From assembly GCA_018806915.1 (NCBI GenBank), contig JAGKQI010000052.1, positions 1,054,001-1,118,000 on the forward strand: a stretch of DNA of 64,000 nucleotides, in the 5' to 3' direction. This DNA is from Phytophthora colocasiae. Its lineage: Eukaryota; Oomycota; Peronosporomycetes; Peronosporales; Peronosporaceae. The notes under the pieces are model-generated. The model had not been told where the DNA came from and did not search any database. It saw nothing but the letters and a program-made list of their open reading frames with translations. A program made the translations under genes and the position numbers. Positions 17,838-27,886 of the stretch are shown in pieces. Positions within the stretch are counted from its first letter, which is position 1, and each line of letters starts with the position of its first letter.

Positions 17838-18819
17838 CCCTTCAACCCCCGTCAAAAAATCGAGGGGTATATTTTGATCATTATGTTGGAGCCACCAACA
17901 TAATTAGTCTTGATGTTTGTATATGTCTACTCTAAGTACGATTTTGTTGGCGGGAGGGGTAGGGAAACTACAGTTTCTGTTCTCGTGTAAAGACGGGCGA
18001 CCTCTAACATATTGCGCTATATGTAGGCAAAATCGCCAAGTACGATCCAGTATGATGGAGGATCCAACCTTCAGAAATGCACTTTTTATTAAAAATCAAG
18101 TTTTTGCACGAACACAAGTTCATAAAATGCATGCCTCAGTCGTACAAAGAGAGTGTATAAGGAACGCATCACTTGCTTACTCACCTCACGCATGTACCTT
18201 TGTATTTACGTATTATTATAAAAATATGGCTGTAGCTAGACATGCTTGGATTTACTGGCACGATCAAACTGAAGACGACGTATATGACAGTCATGCAAAG
18301 GTCACTAGATTACAGTAAAATATAATGCACTTGAAATAATTTCCTCAAAAGTAGCAGCACTAGTAGTGTTATTCCCATCAATCTAAATCAAGATATGTAC
18401 AGAATGGGCCCTGCTTGTGAGAACAATCAAGGCCAGTGATGCGCTTAGAGGGGGTACAATCTAATGGGAAATGTATTGACAGGAATTTATGTTCTTTGTT
18501 AACGAATTAGAAAGGGCTTTGCAAAGTAATGATGCACATAGCAAGGAAACAGCACCGTATTTCGTTACAGATCAGATAATGTTCTGTCTTTATCCATTTG
18601 TGTCGGTTTTCTCCTTTCGATTCGACCTACCCCTGTGCATCGCCACTTCTCTCTCACTTTTTTTCCACTTGTTTTTAGTATTGAGCTGCTTCCAATACAA
18701 AAATATAGTCTAAATTTGAATATGTTGGAGCCTCCAACATGCGTATAGATGCTGTGGTTAGGTTTTCAAGAGCTATACACCCATTATGTTGGTGGCTCCA
18801 ACATATGGGGGTTGAAGGG
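17838..18819. mobile_element. piggyBac-like element, probably non-autonomous (0.98 kb)
   Basis: Perfect 13-bp terminal inverted repeats (CCCTTCAACCCCC at 17838-17850 and its complement at 18807-18819) are flanked on both sides by TTAA (17834-17837 and 18820-18823), as in piggyBac insertions. Sub-terminal palindromes of the form ATGTTGG...CCAACAT occur near 17883, 18722 and 18785. The interior has two modest ORFs (17917-18318, 133 aa, with a CAICRQNRQ motif; 18489-18713) that I cannot assign. No DDE transposase signature was seen, so it would need a transposase supplied elsewhere. Confidence 0.7.
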
Positions 18820-19007
18820 TTAAAAACTGAAGATGATTAACTAGTAATTTCCTGGTTGTTACTACCGGTGGGACTCAAACAACTGACACCTGCGTAGCTT
18901 TTGTGATTCATTGGGTAGCAGGGGGCCAATTTTTTTAATGTGTTTGGGTGGGATATTGAATTTTTGGATTACTTCTTATTATCTAGATTGGAATTGGAGG
19001 CTTAACA

Positions 19008-19253
19008 GTGAGTTCGTGTTTGCTCTTCCTAACGTCGCTCAACCCCACAATTCAGCAGTGTGTTCGGCCAATATGTCAAGAGATTGAGACAGTGGAACAT
19101 TGCTTTTTCGCGTGCCCATCGTTACGGCCGATGTGGCACCAGGTGTGGAAACACTGGGCAGGCGTTTTCGTGACGAATTTGACTTGGAGGTTGCTGCTCT
19201 TCCCAAAATCACAAGATATATATCACGCTACTGATCTAACAGTTAGGTTTTGA
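19008..19253 (+). pseudogene. LINE-type reverse transcriptase 3' fragment
   Basis: The reading contains RPICQEIETVEHCFFACPSLRPMWHQV (positions about 19065-19145), the zinc-binding motif (CxxC...HxxxxC) found after the reverse transcriptase domain of many non-LTR retrotransposons. No RT palm or endonuclease is present. It is a short relic next to the piggyBac-like element. Confidence 0.6.
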
Positions 19254-19910
19254 ACTGCCGAATGCCCCAAATTTGATCAGTCAAGGTAGAACAGTCTATC
19301 TACAGCTATTGAATTAGTTGCAAGTTAGTCCAAAGAGTTATCTAGTTAAACAAATTATTTCTTCTATCCCCACACTACAACGTGACTCTCGATGTCATGT
19401 TGCTATTCTCTCCATATATCTACTTCAGGCGAAAATAAGCAAAACCAAGAGATTAACGGAACATTTAAATGAATAATCATGGCCGGACTTTATCTACACG
19501 CACCAGCCAAGAAGATCAATACGGTTGCTCAAACTTTAGTGAATTGATTTTTGTCCGTCTATTGATGGGCTGCCAACAACCGTGTGAAGGCCGATAATAG
19601 TGTTCAAAATTTGAAATGTTGTTCAAATAAGTTGGATACTACAGGCTAGAAACTAAATTTTGAAAACCAACCGCCTAAGCACGTACAAGCATCAAGACCA
19701 TTGGGGCTCACTTAGTGCTGCATGAATCATAACAATCTGCCAGTGGGGCATTGATCATTCGAGCCGAAAGACTGTTCAGTCTATCCTATACGAGAATCCC
19801 AAAGGTACAGATGAGCAGAGCATTGGATGGGGGTAAAAACGTTAGTTCGTGTGTGTGTCGTTCTTCCACGGGAAGAACATGTACCGTGCCCAGACCATGA
19901 GAAACGTTCA
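19254..19910. other. Intergenic, nothing recognised
   Basis: About 650 bases of AT-rich sequence without domains, clear repeats or RNA genes. The last part precedes the initiator of the jacalin paralog. Confidence 0.4.
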
Positions 19911-19927
19911 GCTCATTAACTGATTTT
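19911..19927 (+). promoter_or_regulatory. Oomycete initiator-like element of jacalin paralog
   Basis: GCTCATTAACTGATTTT lies 25 bases before the ATG at 19953, followed by CCTCCAAGCAACAACTC, which is nearly the same leader as in the jacalin gene at 4661. Confidence 0.55.
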
Positions 19928-19952
19928 CCTCCTCCAAGCAACAACTCTAACC

Positions 19953-20475
19953 ATGCAGTTATCCATTCAAATCCTGACTACGGTGGCTATCATGGTGACC
20001 GGCGTCGCTGCTGAATCGACACGTGGCGTCGTGGAAGGCAAGATTTTCGGTAGACGAAGTCATGGTAAACCCTACTCAAACTTCGATTACACTCCGCCCG
20101 GACTGAAGGTCAAAACGATCAGCGTCCATGCAGACAGACGCGTCGATGCCATCTCCCTCGATGTGGTTTCCCCGGATGGTACTCCCAGCACCTTTTACCA
20201 CGGCGGCACAGGTGGAATCAAGAAGACTCACATGTTAGAGGAAGGAGAGAACATCACGGGGATGGAGGTCAATTGGGGCAAGTACTACCAAAAGACTCGC
20301 GTCATGTACATTGGATTCACGACAAACAGGGAAAAATACATCGATGGTAGATCCGAAGACATAGAGAACCCAGACTATATCGGATAGGTTAACAACTTGG
20401 TGGTTTCAAAGGCACCTCCGGTGACGAATTGGACTCGGTCGGTGCCATCTGGGCGCCTATTGAAACGGTGAAATG
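19953..20475 (+). pseudogene. Jacalin-like paralog with C-terminal frameshift
   Basis: A paralog of the 4661 gene with signal peptide (MQLSIQILTTVAIMVTGVAA) and jacalin-like body (VDAISLDVVSPDGTPST, YHGGTGG, ENITGMEVNWGKYYQKTRV). The frame stops at 20387 after 144 aa. The expected last strands (QLGGFKG, then DELDSVGAIW) continue to 20475 in another frame, so an indel near 20380 removes the C-terminal strands. A truncated secreted protein is possible, but it would lack part of the beta-prism fold. Leader and initiator are conserved with the intact copy. Confidence 0.75.
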
Positions 20476-21339
20476 AATGCACTTTTTGCCACTAGGTGAA
20501 TGACTCTAGTCCAACGATAGAATCCTTCATATCCGAATAATACGCATCAACCACTTCTTACTCGATTTCATATAAGTTTCGTGTTTGATCAGGTTTAGTT
20601 GCTGGCACAATTTAGCTTCACTCGTTAGTTGGTGAAGATGTTGAAGAAGAAAAACTTAGTAAAAAAAGTTAGTGATAGTTTGTTAAGGTGTAGTTGTGTT
20701 ACAAGTCAGATGTGCAGATTTTTTCCCGGTTCTCAATCGCAAATATTTTAAGTGAACGACACGTCTAAAGAGTAAATTTAATGAAAATTCACGGCGTTCT
20801 GAACTTGTGAGAGATTGGATAATTGTTTTGATGTCCAAACCCGACAGGATATCGTTCTCTCAAGCTTGCTTGTTCTACGATGAGAAAGACCTGAAGGACC
20901 ATTAAATGGTCTTTGTAAAACTTTTACGCTTCCTGCTTGCAGAATTAGGAATGGGAACTAGATCCGACTGATAAAACTGGGCAGGCCTCCACGAAATTTT
21001 TGCTGTCACTACAGATTCGTCTCGGTGAAGTTCGTCTTTACCTCAATTACCACGATTTTTTTTAATTTTCGAGCATTATATGCCTCAACGCTCTAGGCCG
21101 ACAGTCCGAGAGCAGCTACATGTGGATGGTCAGAGATGATGAGAAATCGACCTTCTTTTGTTATTTTGTTGTTTCTCTGGCAGCCTGATATGCAGTAGAT
21201 GATTTCCCAAAGTCGCCTTTCGACTTTTGTTATTGCAAGTTGATGCAAAAGTGATTGTGATGTCAACACAAAATTATTAATCCAAATTTGTCGGGGTCAA
21301 AAATTCCAAATGCATTACTAGTACCTCGTTGTAGAATTT
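20476..21339. other. Intergenic, nothing recognised
   Basis: About 860 bases of AT-rich DNA with no convincing coding frame, repeat partner or RNA gene. Confidence 0.4.
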
Positions 21340-21710
21340 GTGCTTCGTTGTCTACACCTTTAAGTACCGTGGATGTCACAGCGGCTACAGATTTCGCTCT
21401 CGCCAAGCTGAATACTGAGGACTTAATGCCCGCTTGAGGATCTACAAACCGAATGAGCTCGATGAGGAAGAAGACGAAGACGACGACCACCCGAATGTTC
21501 TCTTGGCTCTTGAGTCAAGCCAACGGTGTCAGCGCTATGCAGAAGGTTCTCAGCTTCAAGTCCGACGATATGACTGATGCTGTTATGGCGCTGTCTAGGA
21601 AAGAAGTGGACGACATTTTTGAGCAGGGCCAGCCAACGCTCGCCAAGGTCGTTCCTGGTTATAATCCGAACATGTTCCCGAACGATCTCGGCTCTACTAG
21701 TATAGCTTAA
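21340..21710 (+). pseudogene. Effector-like relic with frameshifts
   Basis: Three successive frames each look coding: STVDVTAATDFALAKLNTED (from 21363), then RLRIYKPNELDEEEDEDDDH (around 21431-21490), then SWLLSQANGVSAMQKVLSFK to a stop at 21710. The order of a variable stretch, an R-LR motif, an acidic patch and a helical C terminus recalls RXLR effectors, but no signal peptide was found and no single frame spans it. Interpretation as an effector pseudogene is tentative. Confidence 0.35.
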
Positions 21711-21838
21711 TAAAGACCCTATGGCACCAGTAGTTTTTGGTTCGTGGTTGAAGAGGTTTTATTTTGTGCGATATCCCGCCTTTAGAAATTTGGTAGAAGT
21801 CATGAATGATGATTCTCCCAAACGACGTTGCCGCGTTT

Positions 21839-22165
21839 TCAGTCGTACTGGTGGAAAGTTTTAGCAATGATGCACCAGCGCTCGTCCACTTTGATAAGTG
21901 TATGGAAATCAGTGTAATTCAATCCAGCCGCGTCGTTCTCCATGTCGATGCGGACCACGGCTGTCGTTGGAGTGATACTCAGCACGTCCGTGTGGGTCTT
22001 CACTTGAGGCGCGGCTCCATGACGGCGCACAATTTCGTACAAGTTCTCGATTGGCCCTCCCAGCAGCGAGTCTCCTGAATAACCGTACATCGCGACATCG
22101 TTGTGGAATGCTCGACTGAGCGTCTTGGTGTCGCCAAACTGCAAGCCATCGATATAGGTTTGCAC
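21839..22165 (-). CDS. SnoaL/NTF2-fold (putative lumazine-binding family) protein
   Basis: A 108-aa protein of the NTF2-like cone fold: TYIDGLQFGDTKTLSRAFH at the N terminus, then YGYSGDSLL, IENLYEIVRRHG, VLSITPTTAVVRIDMENDAAG and a C-terminal TDFHTLIKVDERWCIIAKTF. These match the small putative lumazine-binding/SnoaL-like family; ligand and reaction are unknown. The first in-frame ATG is at 22165, but coding similarity seems to begin at the ATG at 22203 in another frame (MSP versus TQEYKLVVAEVQ), separated by what looks like one missing C in a C run. A real start at 22203 with a sequencing or mutational indel is likely. It is soluble, with no signal peptide. Confidence 0.7.
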   Translation of the reverse strand: MQTYIDGLQFGDTKTLSRAFHNDVAMYGYSGDSLLGGPIENLYEIVRRHGAAPQVKTHTDVLSITPTTAVVRIDMENDAAGLNYTDFHTLIKVDERWCIIAKTFHQYD

Positions 22166-22197
22166 CTCGGCAACAACGAGCTTGTATTCTTGAGTGG

Positions 22198-22446
22198 GGA
22201 CATGGTTGGCGGTGAAAACAGAAATGAGGTTCTCTCAACATGGTTTATGTTTTAGTGTGGGTGATTGCGTGGGAGTTATGTCAACGCAATCTAGAGCAGA
22301 GAGATTGAATATACAGCACGAGAGATTGTGCGTCAATTCTTTGGTGGTAGCCTAAACTACTTGGCCAAATCGTGCTGTATATTCTCTGCCCCACGCAATC
22401 ACTCACACCAACATAAACCATTTTCATTTCCGCCAACCATGTCCAA
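22198..22446. repeat. Inverted repeat duplicating the NTF2-like gene's promoter
   Basis: The left arm (about 22198-22312) and right arm (about 22362-22446) are inverted copies sharing GGACATGGTTGGCGG, GGTTTATGTT, GTGATTGCGTGGG and ATATACAGCACGA, with small indels. Each arm ends at an ATG (minus at 22203, plus at 22439). The plus-strand arm leads into only about 33 codons unrelated to the gene body. It is a palindromic duplication of the promoter and first codons. Confidence 0.7.
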
Positions 22447-22483
22447 AACCATTCCCACTCGCAACTGCCATATGAAACGCATG

Positions 22484-22560
22484 GCTGGGCCTGAACAAAA
22501 ACTAGCTCGAGATAAGCTGAACAATTATCGCCAGTAGTGAAATATCATTCAAGTTCTTTG
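22484..22560 (-). repeat. Inverted copy of the effector 3' flank (44966-45036)
   Basis: GGGCCTGAACAA to CATTCAAGTTCTTT is the reverse complement, with a few changes, of the region downstream of the RXLR effector at 44415. With 23690-23996 it forms an inverted segmental copy interrupted by the mariner-like element. Confidence 0.65.
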
Positions 22561-22594
22561 TAGATCGTAATCGTGACAACACTTATGAGAAATA

Positions 22595-23681
22595 CTTCCT
22601 CTGATTGGGAAAGATCTCAACAAATGAAAAGAACTGTCTGTAATTTTGTCAAATCAGCTGCTATCGATTCTCTGATTGGACTAGAAGGAAGCTGACGATC
22701 TCAGCTTTTCACGCATACTACAATATCTACACAACTCGTCCTCGTTCCTCCACCATTGACTTCTAAAGACAACCGGTCACACCTCTCATTTTCGTAAAAC
22801 CTGCCAGGAGGATACCAGCGGCCTGGTGCTCGATACTGCACCATGGCGCCTAACCTGACCGACCTAGAGCGCCGGGAAATCATCGACGAGATGCTAGAGC
22901 GTAGTATCAACGGCGTACTACCCCGAGGATTGTGCCCAGAGCTGGCGAGGAGTTGGGGCGTGATAGGGCTAGAATGACCAACCTCTGGCGGTCATTCCAA
23001 ACGGCTAGAGCTGAATCAGGCGCTAAGGATGCCTGGCAAAGTAATATCAAGCCAAAACGCGGTAGAAAACGACGTGATCGCTCGGAATTGTGTGTCAAGG
23101 TTCGGGTTGTTCCTATTACAGAGCGCCTGGTTGTCCGCCGTGCTGCTGCGAAAGCAGGGATCTCGACCTACATGGTGGTAGCTCTGCAAAAGGAAGAGGT
23201 CCTGTTACGGCGTACAAGCCGCATCAAACCAGCGCTGACAGACGAGAATAAGTTCCGTCGGCTGGAGTTCGTTCTGTCCAATGTGGACGAGACAACGATG
23301 AAGTTTGACCCAATGCTAGACGTCATACATGTTGATGAGAAATGGTTCAATGCAGACAAAGACAAGAGGAGCTACCTAGTGTCCAAAGATGAGTAAACTT
23401 CACCTCGATTCTTTAACAGCAAGCGATTCATCCCGAAGACAATGTTCCTGGCCGCATTTGCTAGACCGAGGTTGGTAAAGACTGTTAAAAATTATATTTT
23501 AGATGTTGTAATAACCTTTGTTTATGTTTACTCGTAGATTTGATCCACACCGTAGTGCGTTGCCGTCTTCGCCCTAATACCGGTTTAATACGATCAATCT
23601 TAATGCAAACACTTTCTGGAGGGTTTCTTTCCTATTGACCCGTCATATTGACTTGTTGAGATCTTTCCTAATCAGAGGAAG
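22595..23681 (+). mobile_element. Mariner/Tc1-like element, defective (1.09 kb)
   Basis: Terminal inverted repeats of about 29 bp (left begins CTTCCTCTGATTGGGAAAGA, right is its complement with one or two changes), flanked by TA at 22593-22594 and 23682-23683. The + strand encodes a transposase in pieces: MAPNLTDLERREIIDEML from 22841, then after a frameshift near 22960 the 22932-23396 ORF with the first catalytic region VIHVDEKWFN. An in-frame TAA at 23394 interrupts it, followed by FNSKRFIPKTMFLAAFARPR. The rest of the catalytic domain is missing. It inserted into an inverted copy of the effector's 3' flank. Confidence 0.8.
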
Positions 23682-23689
23682 TAAATCGG

Positions 23690-23996
23690 ATTGATAGACC
23701 CGCTGCCAAACGGATACAAAACAATTCAAGAGGTCATCTATTGTTCACTTGAAATGGCAAAGAAGATCAAATGTTGTTAGTAGCTGAAATAGCTTCTAGT
23801 TCTGGTTCGCGCGCAGTACCGCCAGCTTTACCGCCGCCGTAGCATTCTTGTTTCCAATAATGTACGCGTCACGCAAGGCCAGCAACGCGTTGACCTTGGC
23901 TTCCGAGACTGATGAGTATCCCATACCTACTTTTGCCCAAGTAGTTCCCCAACCTTGAGCAATGCGATCAAGCTTCCCAACGACAGCGTCGAACAA
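23690..23996 (-). pseudogene. RXLR effector C-terminal fragment (copy of 44415 gene)
   Basis: Bases 23796-23996 encode the last ~64 residues of the effector at 44415-44861 almost unchanged (KLDRIAQGWGTTWAKVGMGY, then SEAKVNALLALRDAY, ending in LAVLRANQN). The 3' flank continues to about 23690. The signal peptide and RXLR-EER region are absent; homology breaks at about 24000 where a different repeat begins. Not expected to be secreted or delivered to host cells. Confidence 0.8.
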
Positions 23997-24002
23997 AGGG
24001 GC

Positions 24003-24353
24003 ACAGCACTGACTAGGGCGGTATGGTGACGATAACTAAAAAGATTTGTCGTTGACAACACAATTTGGACGCCATGTTTACAACGTTGACAACACAACTT
24101 GGACATCAGGCTTACAACGTTTCCTTAGGGCCTCCTGGTGGTCCACTGGTGTACGCACCACAAAGCTACGCACTTGGCAGGCGTTCGAGTCCCTCCGGGG
24201 ACTTACTTTCCAGATGATAAGAAATGATTAGCATTCGAAAATTCAATATCCCATTCAAACAATTCACAATCACAATCAAAACCTTCAGAATTCAATTGCC
24301 AAGTGGAATAACCAGTTAATCAACTTGAATTTCCTTTCCTTACAACGTTTCCT
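24003..24353 (+). repeat. Dispersed repeat, partner 43978-44095, carrying a SINE-like insert
   Basis: GACTAGGGCGGTATGGTGACGA through GTTGACAACACAATTTGGAC to TTACAACGTTTCCTCTCGCC matches 43978-44095 in direct orientation. The copy here is longer because it contains the insertion 24126-24339. Its inner edge abuts the truncated effector. Confidence 0.75.
24126..24339 (+). mobile_element. SINE-like retroposon, tRNA-related head
   Basis: A 214-bp insert flanked by a perfect 14-bp duplication (TTACAACGTTTCCT at 24112-24125 and 24340-24353). The paralogous locus at about 44076 has the duplicated site once and no insert. The head resembles a tRNA promoter: an A-box-like TGGTCCACTGG near 24138 and a B-box-like GTTCGAGTCCC near 24183, about 45 bases apart. 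The T-stem does not pair well, so it is not a functional tRNA gene. The tail is AT-rich. tRNA-related SINEs are known in Phytophthora. Confidence 0.7.
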
Positions 24354-24489
24354 CTCGCCAAATGACAATCAACGAGGACAAAGATACAAATTACCTCTAA
24401 CGTATGAAGTTACTGAGGCTAGTGCTGCACCCTCAACTGCGAGTAAAACGTTTTCCTCAAATTTACTTTTCAAATTGTTTCTCTCCTCA

Positions 24490-24924
24490 ACAGAACACTA
24501 AGATAAGCTCTAGCAATCATGCCGGTTTCATTCACTTGTATGAAATTCTCGTGTTAGACCATATCTTCAACTTCATTCGCACTCGGCTCCTACCATGGAC
24601 AATAGCGAACGGGAGCCAGATCCGATATGAATGGTAATTTGGCGGATTACAAGCCGCATAAGCTTAGGATAATGTTACCATGGACTTGATGCTGTCAGCG
24701 ATGTTCTGTTCGGTAAGGAAGCCTTTGATCGTTCTGAAGCGATTCGACAAATCCGACAGTCATTATATCTTCGTGTGTGACCAGCGCTATTCCATGTTTA
24801 ATCGCTACGTCTAGAATTGAACTTGATTTACATTTCTAAAGGATTGATTATGATTTTGAATTGATGGAATGGGATATTGATACGTCTACCGCCCATTTCC
24901 ACAACGTACTTTCACTTATGCGAT
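24490..24924 (+). repeat. Segmental repeat, partner 45036-45316 plus 46147-46289
   Basis: AGCAATCATGCCGG to ACTTTCACTTATGCGAT matches the sequence downstream of the effector at 44415, with high identity. The partner is interrupted by a solo LTR at a point equal to about 24780 here. The repeat ends exactly where the Copia terminal repeat begins at 24925, so TTATGCGAT marks the Copia insertion edge. Confidence 0.75.
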
Positions 24925-25091
24925 TGTTGGTATTGAGCTTGTGTTGTTTTGGCAAATGTGGATTAAAGTTAACAAAACCTGTTCTACTTGTCTTGTCCTC
25001 CTAGTAGTTCCACCTTGTTGTGTCCTCGTTGTCGCTCGAACTTAGCCGAGTGTCCTCACACGTCAACCACCCAAGTAAGCGTTCCTCTTCT

Positions 25092-25574
25092 TTAGCCAAT
25101 AGGAGAACGGTTCCGTTGAATCGTACCAGTGAACCGTGCATGAGACGGTGCACCGATCCAACACTCCCACTCACCGGTAGCCTTGCCCATGATGCCGCTT
25201 GCCTCACGCAGATACTTCAGCGTCTTAGTTCCAAGTGCCTTCGTCAGCAAGTCAGCCAGCTGCTGCTTCGTGTCAATAAAATCGACCTTAACCGTTCCAT
25301 TTTCCACGTTCTCCCTCGTGAAGTGATGCTTGATGTCCACATGCTTCATCCTTGAGTTGTATCCAGCGTTCTTAGATAGTTCAATTGCTCCTTGGTTGTC
25401 TTCCCAAATCTGCGTAGCGTTCTCCTGCTCGTGCCCCATGTCTTTTATCATTGCACGCACCCAAAGTACCTCCTGCACGCACAAACTCAGCGCCATGTAT
25501 TCCGCTTCCGCCGAACAACCGTTCGCTGACACTTCGACTTGAACACTACTGGAGCGTTCCATGACCCCGGACAC
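25092..25574 (-). pseudogene. Copia RNase H region
   Basis: Encodes the Ty1/copia-type RNase H end: EAEYMALSLCVQEVLWVRAM, then WEDNQGAIELSKNAGYNSRM, HVDIKHHFTRENVENG and DLLTKAL. It continues the RT frame of 25633-26196 after a frameshift near 25600. It is the C terminus of the decayed Copia polyprotein. Confidence 0.8.
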
Positions 25575-25632
25575 GGAACGCCTATAGTCAATGTTCGTTC
25601 CCCAGTCCGCGTCGGAGAGAACGCTTCAACCG

Positions 25633-26312
25633 TTACACCACCTGAGCCACCTTGGTATACGATTCAGTCGTCTTCAGGTACCACAGCACACGAATATCTA
25701 CTCTCCAATGCGGCTGTACCGGGTTCTCCAGAAAAAGCGACAGCTGTGTTACCACGTAGGCGACATCCGAGCGTGTACATGTCGTGGTGTAAAGTAGACA
25801 TCTGATGAGAGAACGATACAATCTCGACCGCATCTCAGCATGCTCCACATCCGTTCCAGGTGACTGTTCCTTGGACAGTTTCAGTCCTGATGCGCACAGA
25901 TTATCCACCGGCTTAGCGTTCTGCTGGCCGAACCGTTCCGTGATATCGTCAATGTACCGGGTTTGCTTGATCATGAGCGTTCCTGCCTCCAGGCTGTGAT
26001 CAATCTCCATGCCCAAGATGAACTTGGCTGCTCCAAGCTCCTTCATCTTAAATTCCGCTTTGAGTGATTCCTTAACGTCCTGAATTTCACCGGCAGTCTT
26101 GGCAGCAATGATCATATCGTCGACGTACAGGCACACGTACACATAATCGTTCCTGGAACGCTTTACGTAGACACACTGGTCTGTTCCATAAAACAAGTCC
26201 TCGGAAATACGCGGTGGATCGTCTTATTCCATGCCAATGCAGCTTGCTTCAAACCGTAGATGGACTTCTCCAGCAAGCACACTAGGTCGTCTTCACCTGC
26301 AGTACCGTCCGG
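25633..26312 (-). pseudogene. Copia reverse transcriptase, C-terminal part
   Basis: Carries the catalytic YVDDMIIAAK, then FKMKELGAAKFILGMEI and RSLIRCLLYTTTCTRSDVAY (a degraded form of the G(S)LLYL...RPDI motif). Toward 26312 it reads GLKQAALAWN in another frame. The coding then breaks off at the gypsy insertion and resumes at 40647. Frameshifts near 26200 and 25630. Confidence 0.8.
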
Positions 26313-27827
26313 TGTGGCGAAGTGGGTGAACACTTTTCCCGCCCAGGTGCGTATAGCGTGTCTTCCGGAAAATAAGTCCGACTGGAAAGATGTCCGGTCG
26401 GACTAACGAAAGTCAGAACCTCCAACCGGGATCCAAATGGGTATCCGGAAAGAGGGTTGGCGTGTGACCTTGTGACTACCCTCGTAGGTGTCGTTTGTCT
26501 TCGAACGCGAGGAGTTCCACCTGGATGAGTTACTTCCAAAAGCTTGACTGGATCCAGATGTAGAGTGCTAATGCACTTCCAAATGCAGTGGTTGAGTCTG
26601 AATGCAGGTGAGAGACTATTAGCAAAGCCTTCCAACAACAGATAACCAATATACAAGAGAGTTAAATGCAAATATACAGCCGCTTCTTATTCTTTCCGGC
26701 CCTTGAGCGGTGGGCACTCCAAATGCCAGTACGACGTTGGACACTCCAACCGGGACACTGGCACAGTCCCGGGGTCCTTTAGCGCACCACTTCTGGCAAG
26801 TCCACTTGGACTCCCAGAAGACAATTATCCAAGTATACCAGGAATACTATAGAGCACTCCAAAATACACACACACAAATACAGTCCAATCACACAGCAGT
26901 CAATCAATCAATTTCAGGGGTGACTACCAATAACCTCCTAAAACGCAGTTGTAATATGAAATGTACAAACCAAACGACCGTTTGGAATGTCCAACTGGAA
27001 TATGAAATGGGAGGGGTCACGCCCGGGAATCGCCGCCCGGATCACCTTCCCAACTTGGTCTTAACCTGGCGGAGATTCACGCGGCGGTGACGATAGTCGA
27101 CGCGGCCTGACGCTTGTTCGCTGACTCCGAGCCCTCGACTTCGAGGCTGGTCGGCAGTGCTCACAGTGGTGGCTTATGGGAAACCTCCCGCTCTTCCACT
27201 TGCGCCCTTGGTGGCAAATTGAACTCTCTTTAATATATAACTATCCGTTGTAAAGCTAAACATGCAAAATAGACTTGGTTTCACTATAGGTAGAGGCGTG
27301 CTTATCCGGAGGCGACCTGACACATCCGAAGAACACCGAAGAACATGGCCGAATTCCAGCTGTGCCGAACAGATCATGGTCGGTCGTCTTGGTCGGTCGG
27401 AAAACACTTGGGTCTAGTATGGTCGGATCTTCAACGGCCGATCGTGGGTACAAATCAGGGCTAGTCCGGTTGGACTCTGGGTACAAATCTGGACTGGTCC
27501 GGTTGGACCTGTTCCATCCAAACAGCCATCTTCCACTTGGACATCCAAAAGTAACTCCAATATCTCGAAATCAGGTAACTGTCAACCGGGCAGAAGGCGG
27601 CAGTCGAGGAAATCACTTGACTTGAGTATGTACGTCCAACCGGACATATACCACTTGGACTCCCAACTGGAGATCTTGGACTGACTTCGCCTGGGCTCTC
27701 CGGAATCCACATTTATTTCGTCCATTCAATCCTCCTTGGCTCGCAGCGTTCCAATATAGTACTTTCAGAGCCAATCAGAGCGTAGCTGGGGTATTTACTC
27801 CGTAAAAACTGGAGCCACATCTTCACA
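26313..27827 (-). repeat. 3' LTR of the 14.3-kb gypsy element
   Basis: About 1515 bp, beginning TGTGGCGAAG and ending CTTCACA. It matches 39130-40646 with few differences (for example CGGCCGATC versus CGGTCGATC, and one CA unit in a CA run). Open frames within it have no recognisable products. Confidence 0.92.
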
Positions 27828-27886
27828 ACCGTCCCTCTCGTCATGTGCTCTCATTGAGAAATTTACTCTCGAGGTGAAAGGACACG

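Noticed and set aside
24126..24200. A functional tRNA gene
   Set aside because: A- and B-box-like motifs are present, but the T-stem and acceptor do not pair properly, and the sequence is the head of a 214-bp insert with target duplications.
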